From: an uncultured Saprospiraceae bacterium
GTDB lineage: Bacteria; Bacteroidota; Bacteroidia; Chitinophagales; Saprospiraceae
Assembly: GCA_937923345.1 (NCBI GenBank)
Contig: CAKZVJ010000147.1
Span: 1-59,519, forward strand
DNA: 59,519 nt
Reading direction: 5' to 3'
Of this stretch, positions 17,767 through 27,420 are shown piece by piece. Positions within the stretch are counted from its first letter, which is position 1, and each line of letters opens with the position of its first letter. The notes beneath the pieces were generated by a model. The model was not told the origin of the DNA and ran no database searches. It was given only the letters and a program-made list of their open reading frames with translations. A program made the translations under genes and the position numbers.

Positions 17767-18744
17767 ATGATGGATTTGCAAGGCGTAAGAGCTTCATATA
17801 GTAACTATTTGAAGACAAGGGAGATTAGCACAGAACCCCGAGGGCTGTATACCCCTATCAACTATATCATGAATCTTGGAGGTAAGCACATAAGAGCAAC
17901 TTTTCTTCTTTTGGCTTATGGCCTTTTTCAAAATGAGATTTCAGACATAGCGCAACAAAGTGCATACGCAGTAGAGCTTTTTCACAATTTTTCCTTGGTC
18001 CATGATGACATTATGGATGAAGCAAATACAAGGCGCGGCAAACCCAGTGTGCATAGTCAATATGGGGTCAATAGTGGGATATTGTCTGGTGATGCTATGT
18101 TGATTTTGGTCTACGAGGAGCTCCTTAAAATTAAAGATGCCAACAAGCGATTGAAGATTCTTTCCTTATTCACTCAAACTGCTAAAGAGGTATGCGAAGG
18201 GCAGCAGTACGATATTGACTTTGAATCGAGAGAGGATGTATCTATAGAGGATTATCTGCTTATGATAAAACTGAAAACTGCAGTTTTATTGGCATGTTCC
18301 CTTCAGGTAGGCGCTATTCTCGGAGGCGCTAGCGATGATGACGCTCAAAAGCTCTATGACTTCGGAGTAAATATCGGTATCTCTTTTCAGGTACAGGATG
18401 ACTTGTTGGATACTTATGGCGAGCAGGCGAGGGTAGGTAAGATGATAGGTGGAGATATCCAGCAAAAGAAAAAAACTATTCTTTACTTGACGACGCTCCA
18501 ACATATGGAAGCTGGGAGTGAGAATTTTAAAGATCTGTACAACAGTGATTTAGATATCGAAAAAAAGCTCCCCCAGGTAAGAGCTATGATGGATAATTGT
18601 CAGATTCAAGAGAAAATGAATACCCTCAAACAGCTATATTTGGATAAAGCGCTAGTGTCACTGCACGGTGTAAATAGTCAAAATAAAGCAGGATTGAGAG
18701 AACTTGAAGCCTTAGCCAATTTCATCGTAAGTAGGGTACAGTAA
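17767..18744 (+). CDS. Polyprenyl (isoprenyl diphosphate) synthase
   Basis: This trans-isoprenyl diphosphate synthase condenses IPP with allylic diphosphates to make C15-C20 or longer prenyl diphosphates for quinones, carriers or carotenoids. It has 325 residues. The GGKHIR substrate-binding motif is near residue 38. The first aspartate-rich motif is DDIMDEANTRRGKP and the second is QVQDDLLDTYG, with the usual KK/KT pair region QQKKKTILY after it. Chain length cannot be read with certainty. It could be the GGPP synthase feeding the carotenoid operon elsewhere in this window, but that is inference. Start: ATG at 17767, or the next ATG three bases on. Confidence 0.92.
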   Translation: MMDLQGVRASYSNYLKTREISTEPRGLYTPINYIMNLGGKHIRATFLLLAYGLFQNEISDIAQQSAYAVELFHNFSLVHDDIMDEANTRRGKPSVHSQYGVNSGILSGDAMLILVYEELLKIKDANKRLKILSLFTQTAKEVCEGQQYDIDFESREDVSIEDYLLMIKLKTAVLLACSLQVGAILGGASDDDAQKLYDFGVNIGISFQVQDDLLDTYGEQARVGKMIGGDIQQKKKTILYLTTLQHMEAGSENFKDLYNSDLDIEKKLPQVRAMMDNCQIQEKMNTLKQLYLDKALVSLHGVNSQNKAGLRELEALANFIVSRVQ

Positions 18745-18932
18745 GAAAAAAGGAGCAACCAATTTTAGACTTGGCCACCCCTCACACTATGAAACACTAT
18801 TTCTTTTTGGGTAATATTTTACCAAATTTACCAATATGCCACAACATTTCCAATAATCTGGCTCTTAATTGTCCAACATTGTGTTTCGTTCACATTGAAA
18901 ACGGCGATTGTTATATCAAAATAGGGAGCGTT

Positions 18933-19137
18933 TGGGTGTGCCCTAGCCCTTGCGAAAAGCTGCGGTCTAGGTCAGGCTATCCTGCACTCCACTTCGTTTC
19001 GGTATAGGAGGATTTATTAGAGCTACATGTAGTTTTATAATATTCGACGGGATTAAATTATAATTATATACAGTCATCATTAAACTCCTCCTACACTCCT
19101 CCTTATCAGTCGGCTGCATCCTATCCTTCACACGGTA
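18933..19137 (+). repeat. Dispersed hairpin repeat, copy 4 of 6
   Basis: It starts GGGTGTGCCCTAG and has a short stem (CCTAG 18942-18946 with CTAGG 18967-18971). It continues GGTCAGGCTATCCTGCACTC, close to the family core. A second stem is formed by AGGAGGATTTA (near 19008) and TAAACTCCTCCT (near 19083), around AT-rich filler. It ends near CATCCTATCCTTCACACGG. It occupies most of the 432-nt gap between the prenyltransferase and acetyltransferase genes, which are convergent. The rest of the gap shows nothing recognisable. Confidence 0.7.
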
Positions 19138-19176
19138 AAATTCTGAACTTCAATGAAATACATGTCACAAATAAGC

Positions 19177-19638
19177 TTATTTTGAATTAAAGATAATCTT
19201 TCCATTCCACCAATTTTTTTCAATGGTAGCCTTCTTTTTAAGGTAAAAATCAATAGCAGGGGTATTCCAGTCTAGAACCTGCCATTTTACAAGTTTTGCA
19301 TCCTTTTTTAGAGCTATCTCAAGAAAGGTGTCAAAGAGCTTTTCGCCTATTCCCATCCTTCGATATGCTTCTAAAACAATAAAATCTTCCAAATAAATCA
19401 TTTTTCCTTTCCAAGTAGAAAAAGTATCGTAAAAGAGGGCCATTCCAACCGCTTTTGAGTCTATTTCGGCAATAATGGCTTCAAATATGCCTGCTTGGAA
19501 ACACTTTTCATATTCGTTAAGATTAGTGGTGACGGATTCTGGCTCTTTTTCATATAAAGCGAGCTGATGGACAAAACCTAAGATTGTACCCAAATCCTTG
19601 GCTTCTGCTTTTCTAATTTTTATAGATTTGATGTCCAT
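19177..19638 (-). CDS. GNAT acetyltransferase, SSAT/thialysine-acetyltransferase-like
   Basis: This 153-residue N-acetyltransferase uses acetyl-CoA. The acetyl-CoA loop is RRMGIG within LEAYRRMGIGEKLFD, preceded by the strand IYLEDFIVL. The WKGKMIYLEDF and VLDWNTPAIDFY segments are characteristic of the spermidine/spermine N1-acetyltransferase group (SAT1/SAT2-like). So polyamines, thialysine or similar diamines are plausible substrates, though this is by family resemblance only. Single gene, convergent with the prenyltransferase and divergent from rpsL. Confidence 0.85.
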   Translation of the reverse strand: MDIKSIKIRKAEAKDLGTILGFVHQLALYEKEPESVTTNLNEYEKCFQAGIFEAIIAEIDSKAVGMALFYDTFSTWKGKMIYLEDFIVLEAYRRMGIGEKLFDTFLEIALKKDAKLVKWQVLDWNTPAIDFYLKKKATIEKNWWNGKIIFNSK

Positions 19639-19702
19639 TGCTTATTTGCTTTGATTGTAAAATGTGATTGAGTGAAAGCCCTATGAAACTAGGGGTTTTC
19701 TG

Positions 19703-19733
19703 TTGTATTTATGAAAATATAGTCGTACATTTG
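19703..19733 (+). promoter_or_regulatory. Promoter of the rpsL operon
   Basis: TACATTTG (19726-19733) is a perfect -7 box; a TTGT box at 19703-19706 lies 19 nt upstream. The leader before rpsL is about 90 nt. Confidence 0.65.
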
Positions 19734-19832
19734 CAATCCCTTTTGAGGGAGGGTGAAAAATATTAGTATAATTAATTAACAACCAAGCACTTAAATAAAT
19801 TTTGTGGCTTGTAAATTAAACACATAAGGTAT

Positions 19833-20207
19833 ATGCCTACTATTAATCAACTTGTTCGTAAAGGTAGAAAACAAATAATTACCAAGAGTAAGTCTAAAGC
19901 TTTAGAGAGTTCACCTCAGAAAAGAGGGGTTTGTACTAGAGTATACACGACTACTCCTAAGAAGCCTAACTCGGCACTTAGAAAAGTGGCTAAGGTTAGA
20001 TTGACGAATGGATTTGAGGTGATTTGCTATATCCCTGGTGAAGGGCATAATTTGCAAGAACACTCTATAGTATTGGTGAGAGGAGGTAGAGTAAAGGATT
20101 TGCCTGGGGTACGTTATACTATCGTCAGAGGAGCACTAGATACAGCGGGTGTTGCCGATAGGACTCAATCACGTAGTAAATATGGGGCTAAGCGTCCTAA
20201 GAAATAA
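19833..20207 (+). CDS. rpsL: 30S ribosomal protein S12
   Basis: S12 is the decoding-centre protein of the small subunit. The 124-residue product is full length and near invariant in its key segments: [18 protein letters not shown] (residues 40-57), [10 protein letters not shown] and [12 protein letters not shown]. Both lysines that line the streptomycin site (K43/K44 and K88 regions) are present, so the sequence is of the usual drug-sensitive type. It opens the str operon, with a Bacteroidetes promoter about 100 nt upstream; rpsG follows after 41 nt. Confidence 0.99.
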   Translation: MPTINQLVRKGRKQIITKSKSKALESSPQKRGVCTRVYTTTPKKPNSALRKVAKVRLTNGFEVICYIPGEGHNLQEHSIVLVRGGRVKDLPGVRYTIVRGALDTAGVADRTQSRSKYGAKRPKK

Positions 20208-20248
20208 TTTAGATAAATAAACTTTTGATATCCTTTTAATTAAAGAAG

Positions 20249-20716
20249 ATGCGTAAAAGAAAGCCAAAAATAAGAATTGTTAAGCCAGACCCTAGATTTG
20301 GAGATATTATGGTAACTCAATTTGTCAACAATATGATGTTGGCAGGAAAGAAAAGCACTGCTTTTGAGGTATTCTATAATGCTATGGATATCATAGAAGA
20401 AAAGACAAAAGAGAATCCACATAAAATATGGAAGGATGGCTTGAATAATGTCATTCCTCAGGTAGAAGTAAGAAGTAGAAGAATTGGGGGAGCAACATTC
20501 CAGATTCCTACTGAGATTAGAGCTTCTCGTAAAATATCAATCGGAATGAAGTGGGTGATTAGATTCGCTCGCCAAAGATCTGGAAAAGGATTCGCAGAGA
20601 AGTTGTCTGCTGAGTTGATAGCAGCAAGCAAGAATGAAGGTGCTGCAGTAAAGAGAAAAGAAGAAACGCACAAAATGGCAGAGTCTAACAGAGCGTTTGC
20701 ACACTTTAGAGTGTAG
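20249..20716 (+). CDS. rpsG: 30S ribosomal protein S7
   Basis: S7 nucleates assembly of the 30S head and lines the E site. The 155-residue protein shows the N-terminal basic arm MRKRKPK, the family pattern DPRFGDIMVTQFVNNMML, and the GGATFQIPTEIR hairpin near residue 82. It ends with HKMAESNRAFAHFRV, typical of the family. The order rpsL-rpsG-fusA is the usual str arrangement; gaps are 41 and 64 nt. Confidence 0.99.
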   Translation: MRKRKPKIRIVKPDPRFGDIMVTQFVNNMMLAGKKSTAFEVFYNAMDIIEEKTKENPHKIWKDGLNNVIPQVEVRSRRIGGATFQIPTEIRASRKISIGMKWVIRFARQRSGKGFAEKLSAELIAASKNEGAAVKRKEETHKMAESNRAFAHFRV

Positions 20717-20780
20717 TATAACTCTTTTAACTCCATTCCGTTTACAGAAGTATAAATTAACATATTCACAATAAATTGCT

Positions 20781-22916
20781 ATGTCAATAGATTTAAAATT
20801 TACTCGAAACATCGGTATTGCCGCGCATATTGATGCAGGTAAAACCACTACTACTGAAAGAGTACTATATTATACTGGTATCAGCCACAAGATCGGTGAG
20901 GTACACGATGGTGCTGCTACGATGGATTGGATGGAGCAGGAACAAGAAAGAGGTATTACCATTACTTCTGCTGCTACAAAGACTTCATGGAAGTGGAAAG
21001 ATCAAGAGTTTCCAATTAATATTATCGATACCCCTGGTCACGTTGATTTCACTGTAGAGGTGGAAAGATCACTGCGTGTATTAGATGGTGTGGTTGCCTT
21101 ATTCTGTGCAGTATCTGGTGTTGAGCCACAATCTGAAACGGTTTGGCGTCAAGCTGATAGATATAAAGTACCAAGAATTGGTTTCGTAAATAAGATGGAT
21201 AGATCAGGTGCGAACTTCTTTGATGTTGTGAATGACGTAAGAGAGAAGTTGGGTGCCAATGCTGTTCCATTACAGGTGCCAATCGGTGCTGAAGAAACTT
21301 TCGAAGGTGTTGTTGATTTAATTACCAATCAAGCGATAGTTTGGGATAATAACGATGCTGGTATGACTTTCAGCGTTATCGACATTCCAGAGGACATCAA
21401 AGACACAGTTGAAGAGTATAGAGGTAAATTGATTGAGGAAGTAGCGGAGTATGATGACAGATTGATGGAGAAGTTCTTCGAAGATCCTAACTCTATCACT
21501 GAGGATGAAATGATTGCTGCCATTCGTGCTGCAGTTATCGACATGAAGATTACACCTATGATGTGTGGATCTGCATTTAAGAACAAAGGTGTTCAGATTC
21601 TATTGGATGCAGTTTGCGCTTACCTTCCTTCTCCAATGGACTTGGAGGCGATTGTTGGTGTGAATCCAAAGACAGACGAAGAGGTTACAAGAAAGCCTAA
21701 TACAGATGAGCCATTTACGGCACTTGCATTTAAGATTGCTACGGATCCATTTGTAGGGAGATTGTGTTTCTTTAGAGTATATGCCGGAGCGTTAGATGCT
21801 GGTTCTTATGTATTGAATACTAGATCAGGCAACAAAGAAAGAATTTCAAGAATCTACCAAATGCACGCCAATAAGCAAAAGCCTATTGATCGTGTAGAGG
21901 CAGGAGATATAGCTGCAGGTGTTGGTTTCAAAGATTTGAGAACAGGAGATACGATCTGCGATGAAAAGCATCCTATCATCCTTGAAAATATTACTTTCCC
22001 TGATCCTGTGATCGGGATTGCAATTGAGCCAAAAACTCAAAAGGATGTTGATAAGTTAGGTATGTCTTTAGCAAAATTAGCTGAGGAGGATCCTACATTC
22101 AAAGTAAAGTTCGATGAGGAAACAAACCAGACTGTTATTAGCGGTATGGGTGAGTTGCACTTAGAAATCATTATTGATAGACTGAAGAGAGAGTTCAAAG
22201 TAGAATGTAATCAAGGTCAACCTCAAGTAAGCTACAAGGAGGCATTGAATACTACCGTTAAGCATAGAGAGCGTTTGAAAAAGCAATCTGGGGGATCAGG
22301 TTTATTTGCAGAAATGGAATTTGAATTAGGACCAGCGGATCAAGAATTCTTAGATAGTGATGAATTTAAGGCAGGTAAGGTTAAGCTGCAGTTTGTAAAT
22401 AACATTGTAGGTGGTGCCATTCCTAAAGAATACCTTCCTTCTGTGCAGAAAGGTTTCTTGCAGATGATGGATAATGGTATTCTTGCTGGATATAATATCG
22501 AGGCAATGAAAGTGAGAGTATACGATGGTAAAATTCACGCAGTGGATTCAAAACCTATCGCATTCGAACTTTGTGCGAAGGAAGGCTTCAAAGAAGCGGC
22601 TCCTAAAACAAAGCCTGTATTGATGGAACCTATCATGAAGTTGGAGGTAGTTTCTCCTGAAGAATTTGTAGGGAACGTTATTGGTGACCTTAACAGAAGA
22701 AGAGGATTACCTAAGTCTCAGGATGTTAGAACGGGTAACGTAGTTGCCATACAAGCAGATGTGCCATTGGCAGAGATGTTTGGGTATGTAACATCGTTAA
22801 GAACAATTACTTCCGGTAGAGCGAATTCTACTATGGAATTCTCACATTATGCACCAGCGCCAAAGAACGTAGCCGAAGAGGTTATAGCTAAGGCAAAAGG
22901 AACTGCAAATGTTTAA
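20781..22916 (+). CDS. fusA: Translation elongation factor G
   Basis: EF-G is the GTPase that drives translocation on the ribosome and, with RRF, recycling. The 711-residue protein has all GTPase motifs: AHIDAGKTT (G1), RGITI (switch I), DTPGHVDFT (G3) and NKMDRSG (G4). Domains II-V follow, with GMGELHLEI and [10 protein letters not shown] in the C-terminal half. No tuf gene follows, unlike proteobacterial str operons but usual for this phylum. The rpsJ promoter begins 18 nt after its stop, so the S10 cluster has its own start. Confidence 0.99.
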   Translation: MSIDLKFTRNIGIAAHIDAGKTTTTERVLYYTGISHKIGEVHDGAATMDWMEQEQERGITITSAATKTSWKWKDQEFPINIIDTPGHVDFTVEVERSLRVLDGVVALFCAVSGVEPQSETVWRQADRYKVPRIGFVNKMDRSGANFFDVVNDVREKLGANAVPLQVPIGAEETFEGVVDLITNQAIVWDNNDAGMTFSVIDIPEDIKDTVEEYRGKLIEEVAEYDDRLMEKFFEDPNSITEDEMIAAIRAAVIDMKITPMMCGSAFKNKGVQILLDAVCAYLPSPMDLEAIVGVNPKTDEEVTRKPNTDEPFTALAFKIATDPFVGRLCFFRVYAGALDAGSYVLNTRSGNKERISRIYQMHANKQKPIDRVEAGDIAAGVGFKDLRTGDTICDEKHPIILENITFPDPVIGIAIEPKTQKDVDKLGMSLAKLAEEDPTFKVKFDEETNQTVISGMGELHLEIIIDRLKREFKVECNQGQPQVSYKEALNTTVKHRERLKKQSGGSGLFAEMEFELGPADQEFLDSDEFKAGKVKLQFVNNIVGGAIPKEYLPSVQKGFLQMMDNGILAGYNIEAMKVRVYDGKIHAVDSKPIAFELCAKEGFKEAAPKTKPVLMEPIMKLEVVSPEEFVGNVIGDLNRRRGLPKSQDVRTGNVVAIQADVPLAEMFGYVTSLRTITSGRANSTMEFSHYAPAPKNVAEEVIAKAKGTANV

Positions 22917-22933
22917 AATAAAAGGTTAATACC

Positions 22934-22964
22934 TTTGACAATTGGGCTGTAAAGTGTATCTTTG
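22934..22964 (+). promoter_or_regulatory. Promoter of the S10 operon
   Basis: A perfect Bacteroidetes promoter: TTTG (22934-22937), a 19-nt spacer, then TATCTTTG (22957-22964). A 10-bp inverted repeat, AATTGGGCTG (22940-22949) with CAGCCCAATT (22965-22974), brackets the -7 box and may be an operator or the remains of a fusA terminator. Confidence 0.8.
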
Positions 22965-23011
22965 CAGCCCAATTAGTATTTTAGAATTAATTTGGAAATT
23001 TTATTAGGGAT

Positions 23012-23320
23012 ATGAATCAGAAAATAAGAATCAAGCTACGTTCGTACGATCACAATTTGGTAGATAAGTCTACTGAAAAAATTGTTAAAACTGTACGTAC
23101 TAGTGGTGCTGTCATAACAGGACCCATTCCGCTGCCCACTGAAAAGAAAATCTTCACAGTTTTACGTTCACCTCACGTGAATAAAAAATCTAGAGAACAG
23201 TTTCAGTTGCGCACACACAAACGTCTTATAGAAATTTATACCCCTACGCAAAAGACCGTAGATGCGCTTTCAAAATTGGAACTGCCTAGTGGAGTTGACA
23301 TTCAAGTCAAACTTACCTAA
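23012..23320 (+). CDS. rpsJ: 30S ribosomal protein S10
   Basis: S10 is part of the 30S head and, in bacteria, also partners NusB in antitermination. The 102-residue protein starts [18 protein letters not shown] and contains the conserved [28 protein letters not shown]-type region (shortened here as [19 protein letters not shown]). It ends with GVDIQVKL. It is the first gene of the S10 cluster, 48 nt after the promoter's -7 box. A 90-nt gap with T-runs follows before rplC. Confidence 0.98.
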   Translation: MNQKIRIKLRSYDHNLVDKSTEKIVKTVRTSGAVITGPIPLPTEKKIFTVLRSPHVNKKSREQFQLRTHKRLIEIYTPTQKTVDALSKLELPSGVDIQVKLT

Positions 23321-23410
23321 GCCTACTTTTTTAGAGCACTTCTTATTGGCATTTTTTTGAAACAGAGTATTCACTTTTTGTGGATTGCTTACTATAAAAT
23401 TTGATTCATT

Positions 23411-24067
23411 GTGAATGGATTAATCGGACAAAAAATTGGTATGACCAGCATTTTCAATAAAGCTGGAAAAAACATTGCTTGTACAGTTGTAGAAGTTGGA
23501 CCTTGTGTAATCACACAAGTTAAAACCACTGATACTGACGGTTACAATGCATTGCAAATTGGTTTCGGTGAAGCGAAAGCAAAAAATACTTCTAAAGCTA
23601 TGATCAAGCACTTAGAGAAAGCAGGTACTGCTCCTAAGCGTAAGCTCACAGAATTTAGAGATTTTAATGTGGATGCTTTAATCAGCCCAGAAGAAGGAGA
23701 AGTCGGACCTAAGGGTTTGGGTGACTTGCTTACTGTAGCTGAAGTATTCGCCGAAGGCGATAAAGTAAGTGTTTCTGGTTCTACCAAAGGAAAAGGTTTC
23801 CAAGGGGTTGTTAAAAGATACAACTTTAAAGGTGTGAACGATGCGACGCACGGTCAGCACAACAGACAAAGAGCTCCTGGTTCTATCGGTGCTGCTTCCT
23901 ACCCAGCGAAAGTATTCAAGGGTATGAGAATGGGTGGCCGTACAGGTAACACCAAAGTGAAAATCCAAAACTTGGAAGTAGTTAAAATATTTCCTGAAAA
24001 GAATCTTCTATTGATCAAAGGTGCATTGCCAGGTCATAAAGGAGCTTACGTAATTATAGAAAAATAA
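23411..24067 (+). CDS. rplC: 50S ribosomal protein L3
   Basis: L3 reaches toward the peptidyl transferase centre and helps start 50S assembly. The 218-residue protein starts at a GTG ([15 protein letters not shown]); an ATG four bases later is out of frame. The central [16 protein letters not shown] and the [20 protein letters not shown] loop with a nearby [11 protein letters not shown] are typical. The C-terminal [13 protein letters not shown] is complete. rplD follows after 6 nt. Confidence 0.98.
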   Translation: MNGLIGQKIGMTSIFNKAGKNIACTVVEVGPCVITQVKTTDTDGYNALQIGFGEAKAKNTSKAMIKHLEKAGTAPKRKLTEFRDFNVDALISPEEGEVGPKGLGDLLTVAEVFAEGDKVSVSGSTKGKGFQGVVKRYNFKGVNDATHGQHNRQRAPGSIGAASYPAKVFKGMRMGGRTGNTKVKIQNLEVVKIFPEKNLLLIKGALPGHKGAYVIIEK

Positions 24068-24073
24068 TCAATT

Positions 24074-24700
24074 ATGAAGATTGATGTAGTTGATATAAAA
24101 GGCAATAAAACTGGCAGGTCAGTTGATTTACCAGATAACATTTTTGGTGTTGAAGCCAATGAGCATGCTATCTACTTAGACGTTAAGCAGCACCTTGCTA
24201 ACAAAAGACAAGGTACTAGCAAGTCAAAGGAAAGAGGTGAAGTAGCTGGTTCTAGAAAGAAGATCAAGAAGCAGAAAGGTACTGGTACGGCGAGAGCGGG
24301 AGATATCAAGTCTCCTATTTTCAGAGGCGGTGGTAGAATCTTTGGACCTAAGCCAAGAACATACTCCTCGAAGCTAAATAAGAAGGTAAAGTCATTAGCA
24401 AGAAAATCTGCTATCTCTGTAAAGGCGAGTGCAGGTAACTTGATGATCATTGAAGACTTTACATTTGATGCACCAAAGACTAAAGAATTCGCTAGCATTA
24501 TTTCAAGCTTAGACTTGAATGGAAAGCGCACTCTTTTGGTGACAGGTGAAGTGGATAAGGCAGTTTACATGTCTAGCAGAAATATACAGAACGCAGTAGT
24601 AGCGAACAGTACAAGTCTTAGCACCTATGAGATTATGCATGCAAATACATTAATCTTAAGTGAAGGAGCTGTGGATAAACTTAAAACTATTCTTGCTTAA
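24074..24700 (+). CDS. rplD: 50S ribosomal protein L4
   Basis: L4 lines the peptide exit tunnel. The 208-residue protein has the long basic tunnel loop with RQGTSKSKERGEVAGSRKK and KQKGTGTARAGDIKSP, then GGGRIFGPKPR, as expected. The C-terminal globular part is complete (ANTLILSEGAVDKL). In E. coli L4 represses its own operon through the S10 leader; no comparable leader structure is obvious before rpsJ here. Confidence 0.98.
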   Translation: MKIDVVDIKGNKTGRSVDLPDNIFGVEANEHAIYLDVKQHLANKRQGTSKSKERGEVAGSRKKIKKQKGTGTARAGDIKSPIFRGGGRIFGPKPRTYSSKLNKKVKSLARKSAISVKASAGNLMIIEDFTFDAPKTKEFASIISSLDLNGKRTLLVTGEVDKAVYMSSRNIQNAVVANSTSLSTYEIMHANTLILSEGAVDKLKTILA

Positions 24701-24710
24701 TCATAGAATT

Positions 24711-25007
24711 ATGAAAAAGACAATATTAATCAAGCCATTAATTACGGAGAAATCAGAAATGATTTCTGAGAACGAAAACAAGGCTTGTTTTGTAGTACAT
24801 CGTCGTGCTAATAAAATTGAAATAAAAAATGCTGTTGAAAAAACGTACAACGTTAGTGTTGTGAGTGTGAATACAGCTGTGATGCCTGGTAAGACGAAAA
24901 GTAGAAATACCAAGTCAGGTGTTTTAAGAGGTCAAAGTTCATCTTTCAAGAAAGCTATAGTGAAATTAGCTGAAGGTGAAGAACTTAACCTTTATGGTGA
25001 AATGTAA
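24711..25007 (+). CDS. rplW: 50S ribosomal protein L23
   Basis: L23 sits at the tunnel exit and docks trigger factor and SRP. The correct start is the ATG at 24711 (MKKTILIKPLITEKSEM), giving 98 residues. The open frame can be extended 17 codons upstream into the end of rplD, but that extension is not L23-like. Conserved parts are PLITEKSE and FVVHRRANKIEIKNAVEK. It lies 10 nt after rplD. Confidence 0.97.
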   Translation: MKKTILIKPLITEKSEMISENENKACFVVHRRANKIEIKNAVEKTYNVSVVSVNTAVMPGKTKSRNTKSGVLRGQSSSFKKAIVKLAEGEELNLYGEM

Positions 25008-25043
25008 TCTATTGTAAATACAGATAGAAAAGATTTAAAAATT

Positions 25044-25880
25044 ATGCCAGTTAAAAAGTACAATCCAATCACTCCAGGTACTCGATTTAGAGTAGGGAAC
25101 GATTATTCTGCTTTGACAACCTCAAAGCCAGAAAAGAGTCTTCTAGCTCCGATGAAAAGATCAGGTGGTCGTAATGCTACTGGACGCATGACGCAAAGAT
25201 ACATTGGAGGTGGGCACAAGCGTAGATACAGAATTATCGACTTCAAAAGAGATAGAGAAGGATTTGAAGCGACTGTAAGTACTATTGAGTACGATCCAAA
25301 TAGATCAGCTTATATCGCATTGACTCAATTTGAGGATGGCGAAAAGAGATATATTATTGCTCCTGACGGCATCAACGTAGGAGATAAATTAAACTCTGGT
25401 AAAGGAGCAGAACCAAACGTAGGAAATTCTCTATACCTAAGTGACATTCCTTTAGGTTCGGTAATTCATGCCATTGAATTGAAGCCTGGAAAAGGTGCTG
25501 CTTTAGCTAGAAGTGCAGGTACTTATGGTACTTTGATGGGTAGAGAAGGTAAGTATGCAAGCGTACGTCTTCCTTCAGGTGAAGTAAGAAGAATCTTGCT
25601 TACATGTAAAGCAACTATCGGTTCGACTTCTAATCCTGATCACAGTTTACAAGTGTTAGGTAAAGCCGGAAGAAAGAGATGGTTAGGAAAGCGTCCTCAC
25701 ACGAGAGGAGTTGCGATGAACCCTGTTGATCACCCGATGGGTGGTGGTGAAGGTAAAGCTTCAGGTGGGCACCCAAGGTCAAGAACAGGTATCATGGCTA
25801 AAGGACAGAAGACAAGAAAGTTGAGAAAATATTCTAACAAGATGATTATCTCAAAGCGTAAATCAAAAAGTAAGAAATAA
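25044..25880 (+). CDS. rplB: 50S ribosomal protein L2
   Basis: L2 is needed for subunit joining and peptidyl transfer. The 278-residue protein has the RNA-binding and C-terminal domains, with [16 protein letters not shown], the [20 protein letters not shown] region, and the signature [19 protein letters not shown] containing the conserved histidine. It has the usual length and an intact C-terminus. Confidence 0.99.
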   Translation: MPVKKYNPITPGTRFRVGNDYSALTTSKPEKSLLAPMKRSGGRNATGRMTQRYIGGGHKRRYRIIDFKRDREGFEATVSTIEYDPNRSAYIALTQFEDGEKRYIIAPDGINVGDKLNSGKGAEPNVGNSLYLSDIPLGSVIHAIELKPGKGAALARSAGTYGTLMGREGKYASVRLPSGEVRRILLTCKATIGSTSNPDHSLQVLGKAGRKRWLGKRPHTRGVAMNPVDHPMGGGEGKASGGHPRSRTGIMAKGQKTRKLRKYSNKMIISKRKSKSKK

Positions 25881-25889
25881 ATAATAGTA

Positions 25890-26156
25890 ATGGCAAGATC
25901 TGTAAAAAAAGGACCTTATGTCTTTCATAAACTTTTGACAAAAGTCTTTAAAGCAAAAGACTCTAAGAAGAAGTCAGTAATTAAAACTTGGTCAAGAGCT
26001 TCTATGATAATACCAGATATGGTAGGTGAAACGATTGCAGTGCATAATGGAAAAACTTTTGTTCCAGTATTTGTAACGGAGAACATGGTTGGCCATAAAT
26101 TAGGAGAGTTTTCTCCAACTAGATCCTATAAAGGACACGCAGGTAACAGAAAATAG
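25890..26156 (+). CDS. rpsS: 30S ribosomal protein S19
   Basis: S19 pairs with S13 in the 30S head. The 88-residue protein starts [11 protein letters not shown] and carries the conserved [12 protein letters not shown] and [20 protein letters not shown] segments and an end [11 protein letters not shown]. It lies 9 nt after rplB and is translated in the same operon. Confidence 0.99.
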   Translation: MARSVKKGPYVFHKLLTKVFKAKDSKKKSVIKTWSRASMIIPDMVGETIAVHNGKTFVPVFVTENMVGHKLGEFSPTRSYKGHAGNRK

Positions 26157-26185
26157 ATTTTTACTATTTCTAAATATTAGATAAA

Positions 26186-26578
26186 ATGGAAGCAGTAGCT
26201 AAATTGAAAAATTGCCCAATGTCAGAAAGAAAGATGAGATTGGTTGTACAAAACATCAGGGGCAAAAATGTCGACCATGCTTTAGATATCCTTAGATTTA
26301 CAAATAAGGAGGCATCTACTTGGGCTGAAAAGGTATTAGTGTCAGCTATAGCAAATTGGGAATACAAGAACGGCATGAGTGTAAGCGCTGATGATCATGA
26401 CTTGTACGTCAAGACAGCTTTAGTAGATAAAGGGTATATGCTGAAAAGGTTCAGACCTGCTCCGCATGGTAGAGCGCACAGAATCAGAAAGCGTACCAAC
26501 CACATAACAATTATAGTAGAAAATAGAAAGCCAACTAGTTTAGATTCGGCTGATAATAACTCTTCAGAGGAAGAATAA
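26186..26578 (+). CDS. rplV: 50S ribosomal protein L22
   Basis: L22 contacts all 23S domains and reaches into the exit tunnel, where macrolides bind. The 130-residue protein begins MEAVAKLKNCPMSERKMRLV and has the KRFRPAPHGRAHRIRKRTNH beta-hairpin arm. The C-terminal tail is acidic and serine-rich (DSADNNSSEEE), longer than in E. coli L22. It sits between rpsS (29 nt) and rpsC (10 nt). Confidence 0.98.
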   Translation: MEAVAKLKNCPMSERKMRLVVQNIRGKNVDHALDILRFTNKEASTWAEKVLVSAIANWEYKNGMSVSADDHDLYVKTALVDKGYMLKRFRPAPHGRAHRIRKRTNHITIIVENRKPTSLDSADNNSSEEE

Positions 26579-26588
26579 AAAGTAGATA

Positions 26589-27344
26589 ATGGGTCAAAAG
26601 ACAAATCCAATTGGTAATAGACTAGGAATCATAAAAGGATGGCAATCCAACTGGTTCGGTGGCAACAACTTTGGTGACAAGGTGGTAGAGGATGAACGTA
26701 TCCGTAAATACCTACGTGCTCGTGTTAGCAAAGGTGGCGTTTCAAAAATTATTATTGAAAGAACACTTAAGAGAATCACTGTTACTATCAATACTTCTAG
26801 ACCTGGAATTATTATTGGAAAAGGAGGATCTGAAGTAGATCGTATAAAAGAGGAGTTGAAGAAACTTACAGGAAGCGATATCCAGATCAATATTGTTGAG
26901 ATTCGTAAGCCAGAGCTTGACGCATATATAGTGGGTGAGCAAGTTGCTAAGCAGATTGAATCTAGAATGAACTATAGAAGGGCTATAAAAATGGCTATTC
27001 AGTCTACGATTAGAGCAGGAGCGGAAGGTATTAAGATTAGAATCAGCGGAAGATTGAATGGAGCGGAAATGGCTCGATCTGAAGAATATAAGCAGGGTCG
27101 AACACCTTTGCACACTTTCAGAGCAGATATTGACTATGCATTAGTTGAAGCTCTTACAGTATACGGAAAGATTGGTATTAAGACATGGATATGTAACGGT
27201 GAGGTTCTTGGTAAGAGAGATTTATCACCTAATGTAGGAGTAGATAGTAAGAAAGATAGAAGAGGAGGAGGGAATAGAAGAGGAAATGATAGAAGAGGAG
27301 GAGGAAGAAGAGATGGGGGAAATAGAAGAAATAATAGGAATTAG
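26589..27344 (+). CDS. rpsC: 30S ribosomal protein S3 with Arg/Gly/Asn-rich tail
   Basis: S3 lines the mRNA entry tunnel and has helicase-aiding KH activity. The 251-residue protein shows [14 protein letters not shown], the type II KH motif [14 protein letters not shown], and [13 protein letters not shown]. The last 30 or so residues are a low-complexity [16 protein letters not shown]-like tail encoded by nearly pure purine sequence, an extension beyond the core fold that looks RGG-like. Such tails vary within the phylum and may bind RNA. Confidence 0.98.
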   Translation: MGQKTNPIGNRLGIIKGWQSNWFGGNNFGDKVVEDERIRKYLRARVSKGGVSKIIIERTLKRITVTINTSRPGIIIGKGGSEVDRIKEELKKLTGSDIQINIVEIRKPELDAYIVGEQVAKQIESRMNYRRAIKMAIQSTIRAGAEGIKIRISGRLNGAEMARSEEYKQGRTPLHTFRADIDYALVEALTVYGKIGIKTWICNGEVLGKRDLSPNVGVDSKKDRRGGGNRRGNDRRGGGRRDGGNRRNNRN

Positions 27345-27364
27345 ATAATCAGTTAGAAAAGGCG

Positions 27365-27399
27365 TACCTTTGCCAAACTTTTGAAAAAGGTGTTTTTTT
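27365..27399 (+). promoter_or_regulatory. Possible internal promoter and attenuator between rpsC and rplP
   Basis: In the 76-nt gap, TACCTTTG (27365-27372) matches TAnnTTTG. The same bases form the left arm of a 6-bp hairpin, ACCTTT (27366-27371) with AAAGGT (27386-27391), followed by GTTTTTTT (to 27399). It could be an internal promoter or a weak intrinsic attenuator. Both readings rest only on sequence. Confidence 0.35.
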
Positions 27400-27420
27400 G
27401 GATTAAAATACAATTAAGAA

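Noticed and set aside
18771-19007. A 78-codon frame after the prenyltransferase
   Set aside because: It runs into repeat copy 4 and has no family pattern or upstream signal.
22917-23011. A tuf gene expected after fusA
   Set aside because: Only a promoter and inverted repeat occupy the 95-nt gap; in this phylum tuf is usually elsewhere.
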